NCBI GenBank assembly: GCA_902766885.1
Contig: CACXFS010000065.1
Span: 1-63,844, forward strand
Reading direction: 5' to 3'
Source of the DNA: an uncultured Ruminococcus sp.
Lineage (GTDB): Bacteria; Bacillota; Clostridia; Oscillospirales; Acutalibacteraceae
DNA: 63,844 nucleotides
A program made the translations under genes and the position numbers. Below are positions 35,685 through 44,289 of this stretch, one piece after another. Positions within the stretch are counted from its first letter, which is position 1, and each line of letters starts with the position of its first letter. The notes beneath the pieces were generated by a model that was given only the letters and a program-made list of their open reading frames with translations, did not search any database and had not been told where the DNA came from.

Positions 35685-37160
35685 TTATTCTTTCTTATCA
35701 GTAACTTCTTTTTCAAAGTTTACTGCATCAGCTACATTCTGACTGTTGAATTTATAATCCTTGTCAGGGAAAACAGCGTTTAAAATAATTCCTGCAAGAG
35801 AAGCAACTGCAAGAGGTGAAAGTGTAATTGTTGCACTGCCGATTGCAAAGCTTACTGTATCCGAAGAAAGACCGAGTGCACATACAAGAATTACAGCGGC
35901 AACAATAAGGTTACGTGATTTTGTAAAGTCAACCTTATTTTCAACTACGTTTCTTACACCGATTGCAGAAATCATACCGTAAAGAACGAATGAAATACCG
36001 CCGATTATACAGCTTGGAATCGAGCCGATAATTGCGCTTACAACCGGGAAGAACGAAACACCTACCGCAAAGAATGCTGCAATTCTGATAACCTTGGGGT
36101 CATAAACTCTTGTAAGAGCAAGAACACCTGTGTTCTCTCCGTAGGTCGTATTTGCAGGACCGCCGAAAAGAGAAGCTAAAGTAGTTGCAAGTCCGTCACC
36201 GAGAAGTGTTCTGTGTAAACCGGGATTCTCAATGTAGTTTTTGCCTGTTGTTGAACCGATAGCGCAGATGTCGCCGATATGCTCCATCATAGTTGCAAGT
36301 GCGATGGGCACAATAGCAATGATTGAGGAAGCAATAAGTGCGCCGTTAGTGAAGTCAACACCGCCGAATACGGTCTTTTCCCAGATTACGGGAATACCGA
36401 TAAGACCTTCACTGCCGAAAATATTACCTTGTGAAATGTTTGTAAAAATAGTATTGAGCTGTGAGAAATCAAATATAGCTGTATACTGTCCTGTTGCCTC
36501 ATTAAATCCGCCCGAGAACAGCCACGGTAAATCCTGAATAAGCTGTGGATTTGCTTCTCCGATAAAGTAAAGAATAAGTCCGACTGCATACGAAATAACA
36601 AGTCCGAGAATAATAGGAATGATTTTAGCCATTCCCCTGCCCCATATGTTGAACACAATGATTACTGCGAGGGCAACAAGAGCAAGAACCCAGTTAGTTG
36701 AGCAATTACCAACAGCGGAAGGAGCAAGTCCGAGTCCTATGGCTATAATAATCGGTCCGGTTACTACAGGTGGGAAAAATTTCATGACTTTATTAATTCC
36801 GACTGTTTTAATTATTGCCGCAAGGACAAAATACAAAAGTCCTGCGCATGCAACGCCCAAACAAGCATAGGGCAACATTGAATTCGGGTCTTCCGGGTTT
36901 AAAGCCTTAATAGCTGCATATCCGCCAAGGAAAGCAAAAGACGAGCCTAAAAATGCAGGAACCTGAAATTTAGTCAGCGCATGGAACAAAAGTGTACCTA
37001 AACCAGCCATAAGCAGTGTGGTTGAAATATCAAGTCCCGTGATAATTGGCACCAGAATCGTTGCTCCGAACATTGCAAACATATGCTGCACGCCGAGCAG
37101 AATCATTTTTGGCTTGCCGAGTGTTTTGGCGTCATATATGGCGCCGGTATTTTTTTTCAT
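35685..37160 (-). CDS. uraA: Uracil permease (NCS2 family)
   Basis: This 491-residue protein with about fourteen hydrophobic segments belongs to the nucleobase:cation symporter-2 family. MILLGVQHMFAMFGATILVPIITGL near the start, VPIALATMMEHIGDICAIG and GGPANTTYGENTGVLALTRVYDP are uracil permease signatures, including the conserved Glu and His-Ile-Gly. It would import uracil for the divergent upp product. I see no PyrR-binding attenuator in the 158-base upstream gap. Confidence 0.95.
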   Translation of the reverse strand: MKKNTGAIYDAKTLGKPKMILLGVQHMFAMFGATILVPIITGLDISTTLLMAGLGTLLFHALTKFQVPAFLGSSFAFLGGYAAIKALNPEDPNSMLPYACLGVACAGLLYFVLAAIIKTVGINKVMKFFPPVVTGPIIIAIGLGLAPSAVGNCSTNWVLALVALAVIIVFNIWGRGMAKIIPIILGLVISYAVGLILYFIGEANPQLIQDLPWLFSGGFNEATGQYTAIFDFSQLNTIFTNISQGNIFGSEGLIGIPVIWEKTVFGGVDFTNGALIASSIIAIVPIALATMMEHIGDICAIGSTTGKNYIENPGLHRTLLGDGLATTLASLFGGPANTTYGENTGVLALTRVYDPKVIRIAAFFAVGVSFFPVVSAIIGSIPSCIIGGISFVLYGMISAIGVRNVVENKVDFTKSRNLIVAAVILVCALGLSSDTVSFAIGSATITLSPLAVASLAGIILNAVFPDKDYKFNSQNVADAVNFEKEVTDKKE

Positions 37161-37258
37161 TGAAATCCCTCTTTCTTGTACGTTTTCTATTATTATAATT
37201 CCAATTTATATAAAAAGCAACATTATTTTTTTAAAATAAGAAAAAATACAGAGTAATA

Positions 37259-37287
37259 TTGACAAATTTACATGTTTTTAGTATTAT
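37259..37287 (+). promoter_or_regulatory. Promoter of upp
   Basis: TTGACA (37259-37264) and TATTAT (37282-37287) are 17 bases apart, 77 bases before the upp start. Confidence 0.75.
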
Positions 37288-37363
37288 TATTTTAAATATA
37301 TGATGCACAAATTATTATATGAAATCTGTGTTACTGTATAAATTTATTTGGAGGAATTTTAAA

Positions 37364-37990
37364 ATGTCAGTCAGCTATATGACGCACCCGCTTATTAAAC
37401 ATAAAATAACGCTGATGCGTAATGAAAAAACATCAACAAAAGAGTTTCGTAATCTTGTTGAAGAAGTTGCTATGCTTATGGGATACGAGGCTCTGTCGGA
37501 TTTACAAATGATTGAAACTACTGTTAAAACGCCTATTGAAGAAACAAGACAGCCTGTAATTGCCGGCAAAAAGCTTGCAATTGTTCCCATACTGCGTGCA
37601 GGTCTGGGAATGGTAAGCGGAGTCCAGGCTCTTGTTCCGTCTGCAAGAATAGGGCATATCGGTCTTTATCGTGACCCAGAAACTCATGAACCGCATGAAT
37701 ATTACTGCAAGCTTCCCGAGCCGATTGAAGAACGTCAGATTCTTGTTGTTGACCCGATGCTTGCAACAGGAGGCTCGGCAATTGCCGCTGTAGATTTTAT
37801 CAAACAGCATGGCGGTAAGCGTATTAAATTTATGTCAATTATCGCCGCACCAGAAGGCGTTAAGGCTCTTACTAAGGCTCATCCCGATGTTCAGCTTTAT
37901 GTGGGTTGTTTAGACCGTTGCTTAAATGAAAATGCCTATATCTGCCCCGGTCTTGGTGATGCAGGAGACAGAATTTTCGGAACAAAATAA
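37364..37990 (+). CDS. upp: Uracil phosphoribosyltransferase
   Basis: Upp converts uracil and PRPP to UMP. The 208 residues include [13 protein letters not shown] near the start, ILRAGLGMV near 77, the PRPP loop [15 protein letters not shown] near 128 and the uracil-binding [17 protein letters not shown] at the end. GGAGGAATTTTAAA before ATG 37364 decides the start. An in-frame ATG at 37319 lies close to the promoter and is rejected. With uraA on the opposite strand it completes uracil salvage. Confidence 0.97.
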   Translation: MSVSYMTHPLIKHKITLMRNEKTSTKEFRNLVEEVAMLMGYEALSDLQMIETTVKTPIEETRQPVIAGKKLAIVPILRAGLGMVSGVQALVPSARIGHIGLYRDPETHEPHEYYCKLPEPIEERQILVVDPMLATGGSAIAAVDFIKQHGGKRIKFMSIIAAPEGVKALTKAHPDVQLYVGCLDRCLNENAYICPGLGDAGDRIFGTK

Positions 37991-38005
37991 TAATCAAACA
38001 GAAAC

Positions 38006-38053
38006 TAAAAAGCTGTATCAAACCATTTTGGAATTTGATACAGCTTTTTCTTT
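38006..38053. terminator. Bidirectional terminator between upp and ptsI
   Basis: AAAAAGCTGTATCAAA and TTTGATACAGCTTTTT form a perfect 16-bp stem with flanking A and T runs. Confidence 0.9.
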
Positions 38054-38134
38054 TTCGTAAATTATAAAGTCAGAATTGCTGAGCATAACGTAGGAACAGC
38101 GTTGAAATTACAAAAACCGATCTGTTTATATTAT

Positions 38135-39769
38135 CTACGATTCCAAATCAATTTGTCTTACCTTATCTCTTACTTTAAGTACAAAAGAAGGCGAAACAGA
38201 AAGCTCATCAATTCCCATACGCAGAAGTCTTTCGGTTAGTGTTGTATCTGCGGCGAGCTCACCGCAAATGCCAATCCACGTTCCGTTTTCGTGTGCGTTT
38301 TCAGCAGATATTTCAATAAGTCTTAGTATCGCTTCGTGATGTGTATCGCAGAAACGATCAACGTGAGAATTCTGTCTGTCACAAGCAAGAGTGTACTGGA
38401 TAAGGTCGTTTGTTCCTACGCTGAAAAAATCAACCTGAGGAGCAAGCCTGTCGCTGATAATTGCCGCCGCAGGAGTTTCAATCATTATTCCAAGTTCCAC
38501 CTTTTCTGAATACTCTATATTCTCTTCATCAAGCTCACACTTAACCTGCTTGCAAATCTCCTTGATTTCTTCAATTTCACTTACGCTTGTAATCATCGGG
38601 AACATAATTCCGAGGTTTCCGTGAATTGATGCTCTGTATAATGCCCGAAGCTGAGTTTTAAAAATTTCAGGACGAGTAAGGCAAATGCGTATTGCCCTGA
38701 GACCTAGAGCAGGATTATCTTCTTTGTCTAAATTGAAGTAGTCTGCTTGCTTATCGGCTCCGATATCCATAGTTCGGATAATCACCTTTTTGCCCGACAT
38801 CTTTTCAAGTACGCTTTTGTAAGCTTTGAATTGCTCTTCTTCAGTGGGGAAATCGGAGCTTTCAAGATACAGAAATTCACTTCTGAAAAGACCTATGCCG
38901 CCGGCATCGTTTTCAAGTGCTTCGTCGACATTTTTCACGCTTCCGATATTTGCAAAAATATCTACCCTTGTTCCGTCAAGCGTAATGTTCTCTTTGCCTT
39001 TAAGATTTTCAAGTTGAACCTTTTTTTCATTCTCATCCTTCAGTTTTTTCTCATAAAGAGTTACAGTTTCGCTGTCAGGTTCAATAATAAGCTCGCCTGA
39101 AAAACCGTCTGCAACAGCTAACTGACCGTCAGAAATTTCGTCGAGGAACTCCTTCCCTACGCCGATAATTGCAGGTATATTCATACTTCTTGCAAGGATA
39201 GCCGTGTGTGAGTTCGACGATCCATAAGCAGTAACAAATGCAAGTACTTTATTTTTGTCAAGACTAACCGTTTCACTCGGAGCAAGGTCATCTGCACAGA
39301 TAATCAACTTATCTTCGGTCGATAACTGCTCTGTTTTACTGTCAGTCAGACAACTGATAATTCTGTTGGAAATATCCCTGACGTCAGCAGCCCTCGCCTG
39401 CATATAGTCATCATCCATAGAAGAAAACATTTCTGAAAAGCTGTCGGAAGCAGACGAAACCGCATACTCGGCATTAAATCCTTGTAAGCCAATCATATCG
39501 GTTATTGCGTCGTTGTAATCCTCGTCTTCTATCATCATCATATGGATTTCAAATATCTGGGCGTTGTCCTCTCCCGCTTCTTCTAATGCCTTATTATAGA
39601 TTTCTTCAAGTTGAGCGAGTGCAGACTGCTTTGCCTTTTCAAATCTGTTCAGCTCAGCCTCTTTGTCTGCAACCTTAACAGATTCAATTTTAACTTTTTT
39701 GCGCTTAAAAAGTGAAATTTTTCCTAAAGCAACTGCATCATAAATGCCTTTGCCGATATATTTTGTCAT
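38135..39769 (-). CDS. ptsI: PTS enzyme I
   Basis: Enzyme I takes phosphate from PEP and passes it to HPr. The 544 residues show the phosphohistidine site GSSNSHTAILARSMNIPAI near residue 190, the GGIGLFRSEFLYL segment near 290, the PEP-binding IRTMDIGADKQ near 335, MIETPAAAIISD and the catalytic Cys in GICGELAAD near 500. It is slightly short of the usual 570 but complete. It is the last gene of ptsG-ptsH-ptsI, 12 bases after ptsH. Confidence 0.96.
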   Translation of the reverse strand: MTKYIGKGIYDAVALGKISLFKRKKVKIESVKVADKEAELNRFEKAKQSALAQLEEIYNKALEEAGEDNAQIFEIHMMMIEDEDYNDAITDMIGLQGFNAEYAVSSASDSFSEMFSSMDDDYMQARAADVRDISNRIISCLTDSKTEQLSTEDKLIICADDLAPSETVSLDKNKVLAFVTAYGSSNSHTAILARSMNIPAIIGVGKEFLDEISDGQLAVADGFSGELIIEPDSETVTLYEKKLKDENEKKVQLENLKGKENITLDGTRVDIFANIGSVKNVDEALENDAGGIGLFRSEFLYLESSDFPTEEEQFKAYKSVLEKMSGKKVIIRTMDIGADKQADYFNLDKEDNPALGLRAIRICLTRPEIFKTQLRALYRASIHGNLGIMFPMITSVSEIEEIKEICKQVKCELDEENIEYSEKVELGIMIETPAAAIISDRLAPQVDFFSVGTNDLIQYTLACDRQNSHVDRFCDTHHEAILRLIEISAENAHENGTWIGICGELAADTTLTERLLRMGIDELSVSPSFVLKVRDKVRQIDLES

Positions 39770-39781
39770 TTTGACACCCCA

Positions 39782-40039
39782 TTACAGATTAGCCTCAAGG
39801 AATTCTTTTATACCCTTTTTAGCCACTTCCTCGTCACTTCCGCTGATGTTTACAGTTACTGTATCGCCGCATTTTACGCCAAGTCCCATAAGAGCCATCA
39901 GTTTTGTGCAGCCAACGGTCTTTTCTCCCTTTGTTATTGTGATTTCACTTTCATAAGCTTTTGCAGCTTTGGCAAGTAAACCTGCCGGTCTTGCGTGAAT
40001 TCCAAGCTCATCTTTGATTGTGTAATTAAATGTTTTCAT
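39782..40039 (-). CDS. ptsH: PTS phosphocarrier HPr lacking Ser46
   Basis: The 85-residue HPr has the catalytic His15 in LGIHARPAGLL. At the regulatory site, where low-GC Gram-positives normally carry Ser46 in KSIMGVMSLG, this protein reads GCTKLMALMGLG, which puts Lys at 46 and Thr at 45. It can relay phosphate for sugar uptake, but the HPr kinase/CcpA type of catabolite control through P-Ser46 should not operate in the usual way. It lies 35 bases after ptsG and 12 before ptsI. Confidence 0.95.
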   Translation of the reverse strand: MKTFNYTIKDELGIHARPAGLLAKAAKAYESEITITKGEKTVGCTKLMALMGLGVKCGDTVTVNISGSDEEVAKKGIKEFLEANL

Positions 40040-40074
40040 AATATAAATCCTTTCTTTAACCGATAATTCGGCAT

Positions 40075-42222
40075 TTATTTAATTTCTAAAATCTTATTGC
40101 CTGCCGATATACTGCCGTTTGCAACAGCCGATATTGAATTGTAATCATCTGTATTGCAGACAATCATTGGAGTAGTTGTTTTATACCCTGCTTTTTTAAT
40201 GCCGTCAATGTCAAAAGTAATCAGCAAATCACCTTTCTTTATCTGCTGACCGTCCGTAACGTGAGTTTCAAAGTGCTCTCCGTTAAGCTTAACTGTATCT
40301 ATTCCTATGTGAAGAAGAATTTCACAACCTGAATCGGAAATAAGATTAACAGCGTGCTTTGTGTCAAATACCATATCTACCTTTCCGTCACAAGGAGCAA
40401 ACAGCTTACCCTCACTTGGCTCAACAGCAATTCCGTCACCTAAAACTTTATCCGAGAAAACCTCGTCTTTTACATCTTCGAGTTTCACGACAGTTCCGTT
40501 TAAATGAGAATACAATGTTTCTTTTTTATCGTGATTCTTTTCAACGGGAGTTTTATTTTGCAAATCTTCTTTTATAGAATTATCGTTTGATGATTCTTCT
40601 AAAATTTCATCAATTTTGTCAGAAAACTCTGAATCAATAAAATCTTCAAGGTTTGATTTTACAACCGACACCTGTGGGCCGTATACTACCTGAACTCCGT
40701 TTCCTTTATGAATTACGCCCGATGCACCGCTTTCTTTCAGAAGATTGTCAGTTACCAAATCAGTATTGACTACAGTAATTCTCAGTCTTGTGGCACAGCA
40801 GTCAACATCGGAAATGTTTTCTTTTCCTCCAAGGCCTTTCAGTATCAATGCACTTATTCTGTCAAACTCATTATTTGATTTCTTAACTTTCGCTTGTTTT
40901 CTTTCATTCAAATCCTTACGGGTGTAGAGTTTCGTTTCCTCGTCGTCTGCTTCTCTGCCCGGAGTTTTGTAATTAAACTTTTTAATCATAAAGTAGAATA
41001 CAAAGTAGTAAATTACTGCATAAGCAAGACCGACAACTACAATCCATATCCAGTTTGTCTTGTCATTACCCTGCAAAATTCCGAATAGAGTAAGGTCAAT
41101 CAAACCGCCTGAAAAGGTCATTCCTACTCCAACATTAAAAATATGCATAAGCATATACGAAAGTCCTGCAAGAACACAATGAACTGCATACATAGCCGGC
41201 GCAACAAACAGAAATGTAAATTCAAGCGGTTCTGTGATACCTGTAATCATAGAAGTAAGTGCGGCTGATAGCAATAATCCCCCGACTACTTTTTTCTTTT
41301 CAGGACGTGCAGCCTTATACATAGCAAACGCAGCAGCAGGTAGCCCAAAAATCATAAACGGGAACTTACCGGACATAAATCTTGTTGCTTCTACCGAGAA
41401 ATGCTCAGTTGATTTTGATGCAAGTTCTGCAAAGAATATATTCTGTGCTCCCTGAACAGTAACTCCATCAATAATCATCGAACCGCCAAGTTCTGTTTGC
41501 CAAAAAGGCATATAAAATACGTGATGAAGTCCGAACGGAATTAAAGCTCTTTCAATTATTCCGTAAATCCATGTTCCTGCATAGCCCGACTGAAGAACAA
41601 GATTACCGAGCTGTGAAATTCCAGCCTGAACAAAAGGCCAGATAAAAAACATTGCTGAACCTACAAGCAGATACACCACGCTGGATATGATCGGAACAAA
41701 TCTTGTACCGCCGAAAAATGACAGAACCTGTGGAAGCTGAATTTTATAAAATTTATTATGCAGAGCCGCAACACCGAGTCCGACAATGATACCTCCGAAA
41801 ACACCCATCTGTAATGTAGTAATGCCGAGCGTTGTTGTAGTTGTATTGGCACCCATAGCCTCAACTCCGCCTTTGGCATCAATTAATGCGCTTATAGCGG
41901 CGTTCATAACAAGATAGCTGATTGCACCAGAAAGAGCGGCAACCGCTTTTTCTTTTTTAGCCATACCGATTGCAACACCCATTGCAAACAATAACGCAAG
42001 ATTGTCAAAAACAACACTGCCGGTATTTTTCATCAAGTCAAAAATTGTGTAAAGAAATCCGCCCTCTTGAATTACACCATTTAGGTTATACGCTTCAAGA
42101 GTAGTCGAGTTAGTAAAGGAGCTTCCGATTCCGAGGAGCAGACCCGCAATAGGAAGCAGTGCAATCGGCAACATAAATGAACGCCCGACTCTCTGTAATA
42201 CACCAAAAATTTTGTCCTTCAT
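40075..42222 (-). CDS. ptsG: PTS glucose-type permease IICBA
   Basis: This single 715-residue chain carries the EIIC membrane domain (about residues 1-410, starting LQRVGRSFMLPIALLPIAGLLL), a IIB domain with the phosphocysteine in ISDVDCCATRLRITV near 475, and a C-terminal IIA domain with the phosphohistidine in ILLHIGIDTVKLNGEHF near 640. It belongs to the glucose/N-acetylglucosamine/maltose group. The exact sugar cannot be read from sequence, but genetic linkage with the general PTS genes favours glucose. It is the first gene of the operon. Confidence 0.93.
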   Translation of the reverse strand: MKDKIFGVLQRVGRSFMLPIALLPIAGLLLGIGSSFTNSTTLEAYNLNGVIQEGGFLYTIFDLMKNTGSVVFDNLALLFAMGVAIGMAKKEKAVAALSGAISYLVMNAAISALIDAKGGVEAMGANTTTTTLGITTLQMGVFGGIIVGLGVAALHNKFYKIQLPQVLSFFGGTRFVPIISSVVYLLVGSAMFFIWPFVQAGISQLGNLVLQSGYAGTWIYGIIERALIPFGLHHVFYMPFWQTELGGSMIIDGVTVQGAQNIFFAELASKSTEHFSVEATRFMSGKFPFMIFGLPAAAFAMYKAARPEKKKVVGGLLLSAALTSMITGITEPLEFTFLFVAPAMYAVHCVLAGLSYMLMHIFNVGVGMTFSGGLIDLTLFGILQGNDKTNWIWIVVVGLAYAVIYYFVFYFMIKKFNYKTPGREADDEETKLYTRKDLNERKQAKVKKSNNEFDRISALILKGLGGKENISDVDCCATRLRITVVNTDLVTDNLLKESGASGVIHKGNGVQVVYGPQVSVVKSNLEDFIDSEFSDKIDEILEESSNDNSIKEDLQNKTPVEKNHDKKETLYSHLNGTVVKLEDVKDEVFSDKVLGDGIAVEPSEGKLFAPCDGKVDMVFDTKHAVNLISDSGCEILLHIGIDTVKLNGEHFETHVTDGQQIKKGDLLITFDIDGIKKAGYKTTTPMIVCNTDDYNSISAVANGSISAGNKILEIK

Positions 42223-42297
42223 AATTTAGCACCTCCGTTTTATTATGTACAAAAACTCTCTTAATTCATATTTTTTGCAGTAATTTTCATAGTATTT

Positions 42298-42314
42298 ATG
42301 AAAATTATTTTCAT
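42298..42314. promoter_or_regulatory. Palindromic operator candidate upstream of ptsG
   Basis: ATGAAAATTATTTTCAT is a 17-bp palindrome with a single central base, about 75 bases before ptsG. A half site ATTTTCAT recurs at 42283-42290. No palindromic RNA antiterminator of the GlcT type was recognised. Confidence 0.5.
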
Positions 42315-42358
42315 ATAAATTTAAGTTTAAGCTTTGACAAGTATATTATATAAAACGA

Positions 42359-42380
42359 AGTGCAACAAAAGTGCAACAAA
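42359..42380. promoter_or_regulatory. Tandem direct repeat upstream of the ptsG promoter region
   Basis: Two head-to-tail copies of GTGCAACAAAA lie next to the AT-rich promoter region of ptsG (minus strand TTTTGTTGCAC twice). On the minus strand TATAAT and TATACT boxes follow, but no clean pair with a 17-base spacer could be chosen. The spacing of 11 bases, one helical turn, would suit a dimeric regulator. Confidence 0.45.
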
Positions 42381-42492
42381 AACGACCTTTTTTACAAATT
42401 TTTTGATTTTTTTTAAATTTTTTCGTAAATTAAAACTCTGTTACATAATAAAAGAGAAGTCTGAATACAAACTTCTCTTTAATAATATTCAG

Positions 42493-42844
42493 TTAAATAT
42501 TCTTCTTTTTTAAAATTGTAAACTGTGATACCAGAATTGCTGCTAAAACTATAAGAAGTACAAAACACGAAATTTCCTGAGACAAATCAATACCAAAGTC
42601 ATGTGTATTAATATAGTTTGCAATAAATGGTACGGTAATAGTTTGCAATAAATGGTACGGTAGCAGTTAAAATTCCGCCGAAAAGATATATAATTCCTGA
42701 AACAAAAGCAAACTTTGAGGCACTTTCATCAGTATAAATATCTATATTCATAATACCCACGCACTTTTTTGTAGTCAACTGGAAAATTGCAATAACAACC
42801 GCTAAAACACCTGTGGCAATAATTGTATAATCAAAACCGTTCAT
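42493..42844 (-). pseudogene. Small membrane protein gene broken by a 25-bp tandem duplication
   Basis: The open frame from 42844 stops after 78 codons at 42608. Bases 42613-42637 and 42638-42662 are identical 25-base units. Removing one restores a 108-codon frame ending at 42493 and adds a third hydrophobic helix (CFVLLIVLAAILVSQF) and a Lys-rich end. The frame has helices at about residues 5-25 and 45-65. Because 25 is not a multiple of three, the duplication shifts the frame. I do not recognise the family. GAGGTGACTGATT sets the start. The DUF5684 gene is 25 bases upstream. Loss of one copy by slippage could restore it. Confidence 0.85.
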
Positions 42845-42869
42845 AATCAGTCACCTCATAGTATTATTT

Positions 42870-43358
42870 CTAATTTTTATTATCTGTTGTTCCGATATAC
42901 TGTGATTTTCCAAAAGCAAGAATCAGATAGAATATTGTCGGCAAGAAAACTAATCCGATAGCAAATCCTGTTCCATGACCGAATGCATTTGAAAGCTTGA
43001 AAGAATGAAGAACATCAATGTAAAGAGCAAGAAGTGTAAAAGCGTAACCTATAATATAAATAACGGATTCAAAACCGCCTAATGAATAATTAAAACCTGT
43101 CATAACAGAACCTGCAACAGCGAGGATTAACATAAGCCAGAAGAAAATTGGCTTCCAGCAAATTTTAAATATTGTATGACCGTCGTATAATGGAATGATT
43201 GCTTTCCAGCCGGGCTCCCCTGCTTTTTTTAAAATTCTCCACCACGCAATAACTGTTACTGCAAAAATAACAAATAAGATTGCAATAATAATAGCGAGCA
43301 TTAATAATAATGCAGAAGTGTGTATGGTGTTTAAATAACTTTGTAAATAATCAAACAT
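42870..43358 (-). CDS. DUF5684-type membrane protein
   Basis: The 162-residue protein has four hydrophobic segments. Between the first two lies ILKKAGEPGWKAIIPLYDGHTIFKICWKP, the hallmark of the DUF5684 family, also found fused to signal peptidase-like proteins. The function is unknown. AAAGGA precedes the ATG, and the broken small membrane gene follows 25 bases downstream, so they form a pair. Confidence 0.82.
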   Translation of the reverse strand: MFDYLQSYLNTIHTSALLLMLAIIIAILFVIFAVTVIAWWRILKKAGEPGWKAIIPLYDGHTIFKICWKPIFFWLMLILAVAGSVMTGFNYSLGGFESVIYIIGYAFTLLALYIDVLHSFKLSNAFGHGTGFAIGLVFLPTIFYLILAFGKSQYIGTTDNKN

Positions 43359-43525
43359 AATATTTTTCCTTTCAAAATTTAATTAATAATTTGTATTTAT
43401 GAATTAAGTTTACCAAAATTTTTTATCTGTTCATTTTAAAAACCTCCGTATTTTTAAGTATTAAGAGATGTTCTCTTTGTTACAGCTACATAATATCATT
43501 CCGACTATGACAAAATACGGACAAA

Positions 43526-43570
43526 TAAAAAAACAGTGCTGAAATTTTAAAATTTATCAGCACTGCTATA
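43526..43570 (-). terminator. Terminator of the trkA-kdpDE unit
   Basis: On the minus strand CAGTGCTGA and TCAGCACTG form a perfect stem, followed by seven T. Confidence 0.88.
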
Positions 43571-43587
43571 AAAAATTAAATTTTCTT

Positions 43588-44289
43588 TCATTCTACCTTC
43601 ATCATTCTGTATCCCACTCCAATGTGAGTCTGAACATACTGCGGAGAATCAGGTTCTTTTTCAAGCTTTTTTCTCAGCGTAGCCATAAAGACACGCAAGG
43701 ATGCAACATCGTTTTCCCAACTGCTTCCCCATATGCTTTGCGTTATAAATGTGTGAGTAAGCACCTTACCTACATTTTTGGAAAGCAGACAGAGGAGCTT
43801 GTATTCAATAGGAGTCAAATGGAGCTCTTTGTCGTTAAGGTAGGCACAACCTGCGGCATAGTCAACTCGGAGCTTTCCGTTAGTGAAAACAGAGGATTCT
43901 GTATGTGATTCATTCTGCATCATATTAAGACGTCTTTGAGTAACTCTTAATCTTGCTAAAAGTTCTTCAACAGAAAACGGTTTTGTTAAGTAATCGTCGG
44001 CACCTGCATCAAGTGCGTCTATTTTATCGGTATCTTCGCTCCTTGCGCTGATTACAATAATCGGCATATTTGACCATGTTCGGATTTTCTTGATTACGTC
44101 AACGCCGTCCATATCGGGCAGTCCTAAATCAAGCAATACAATATCAGGATTGTGCGACGACGCCTCGAGAATTGCAGTAGCACCGTTAGGAGCGGTAATA
44201 TAACGGTAATCGTGCGCCTTAAGTGTAGTTGCAATGAGGTTTTTTACCGAATTGTCGTCCTCTACAACTAAGATTAACGGTTTATTCAT
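43588..44289 (-). CDS. kdpE: KdpE-like response regulator
   Basis: The 233-residue OmpR-family regulator has the receiver Asp in DIVLLDLGLPDMDGVDVI, Lys in DYLTKPFSVEELLARL and a C-terminal winged helix with LTPIEYKLLCLLSKNVGKVLTH and RKLEKEPDSPQYVQTHIGVGYRM. The FITQSIWGSSWENDVASLRVFMATLRKKLE stretch is typical of KdpE. It overlaps the kinase gene by eight bases. With no kdpFABC here, it may control trkA and its own operon. Confidence 0.93.
   Translation of the reverse strand: MNKPLILVVEDDNSVKNLIATTLKAHDYRYITAPNGATAILEASSHNPDIVLLDLGLPDMDGVDVIKKIRTWSNMPIIVISARSEDTDKIDALDAGADDYLTKPFSVEELLARLRVTQRRLNMMQNESHTESSVFTNGKLRVDYAAGCAYLNDKELHLTPIEYKLLCLLSKNVGKVLTHTFITQSIWGSSWENDVASLRVFMATLRKKLEKEPDSPQYVQTHIGVGYRMMKVE

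Noticed and set aside
37161..37258. PyrR attenuator or purine riboswitch upstream of uraA
   Set aside because: No anti-antiterminator motif, terminator stem or aptamer core could be recognised in this AT-rich gap.
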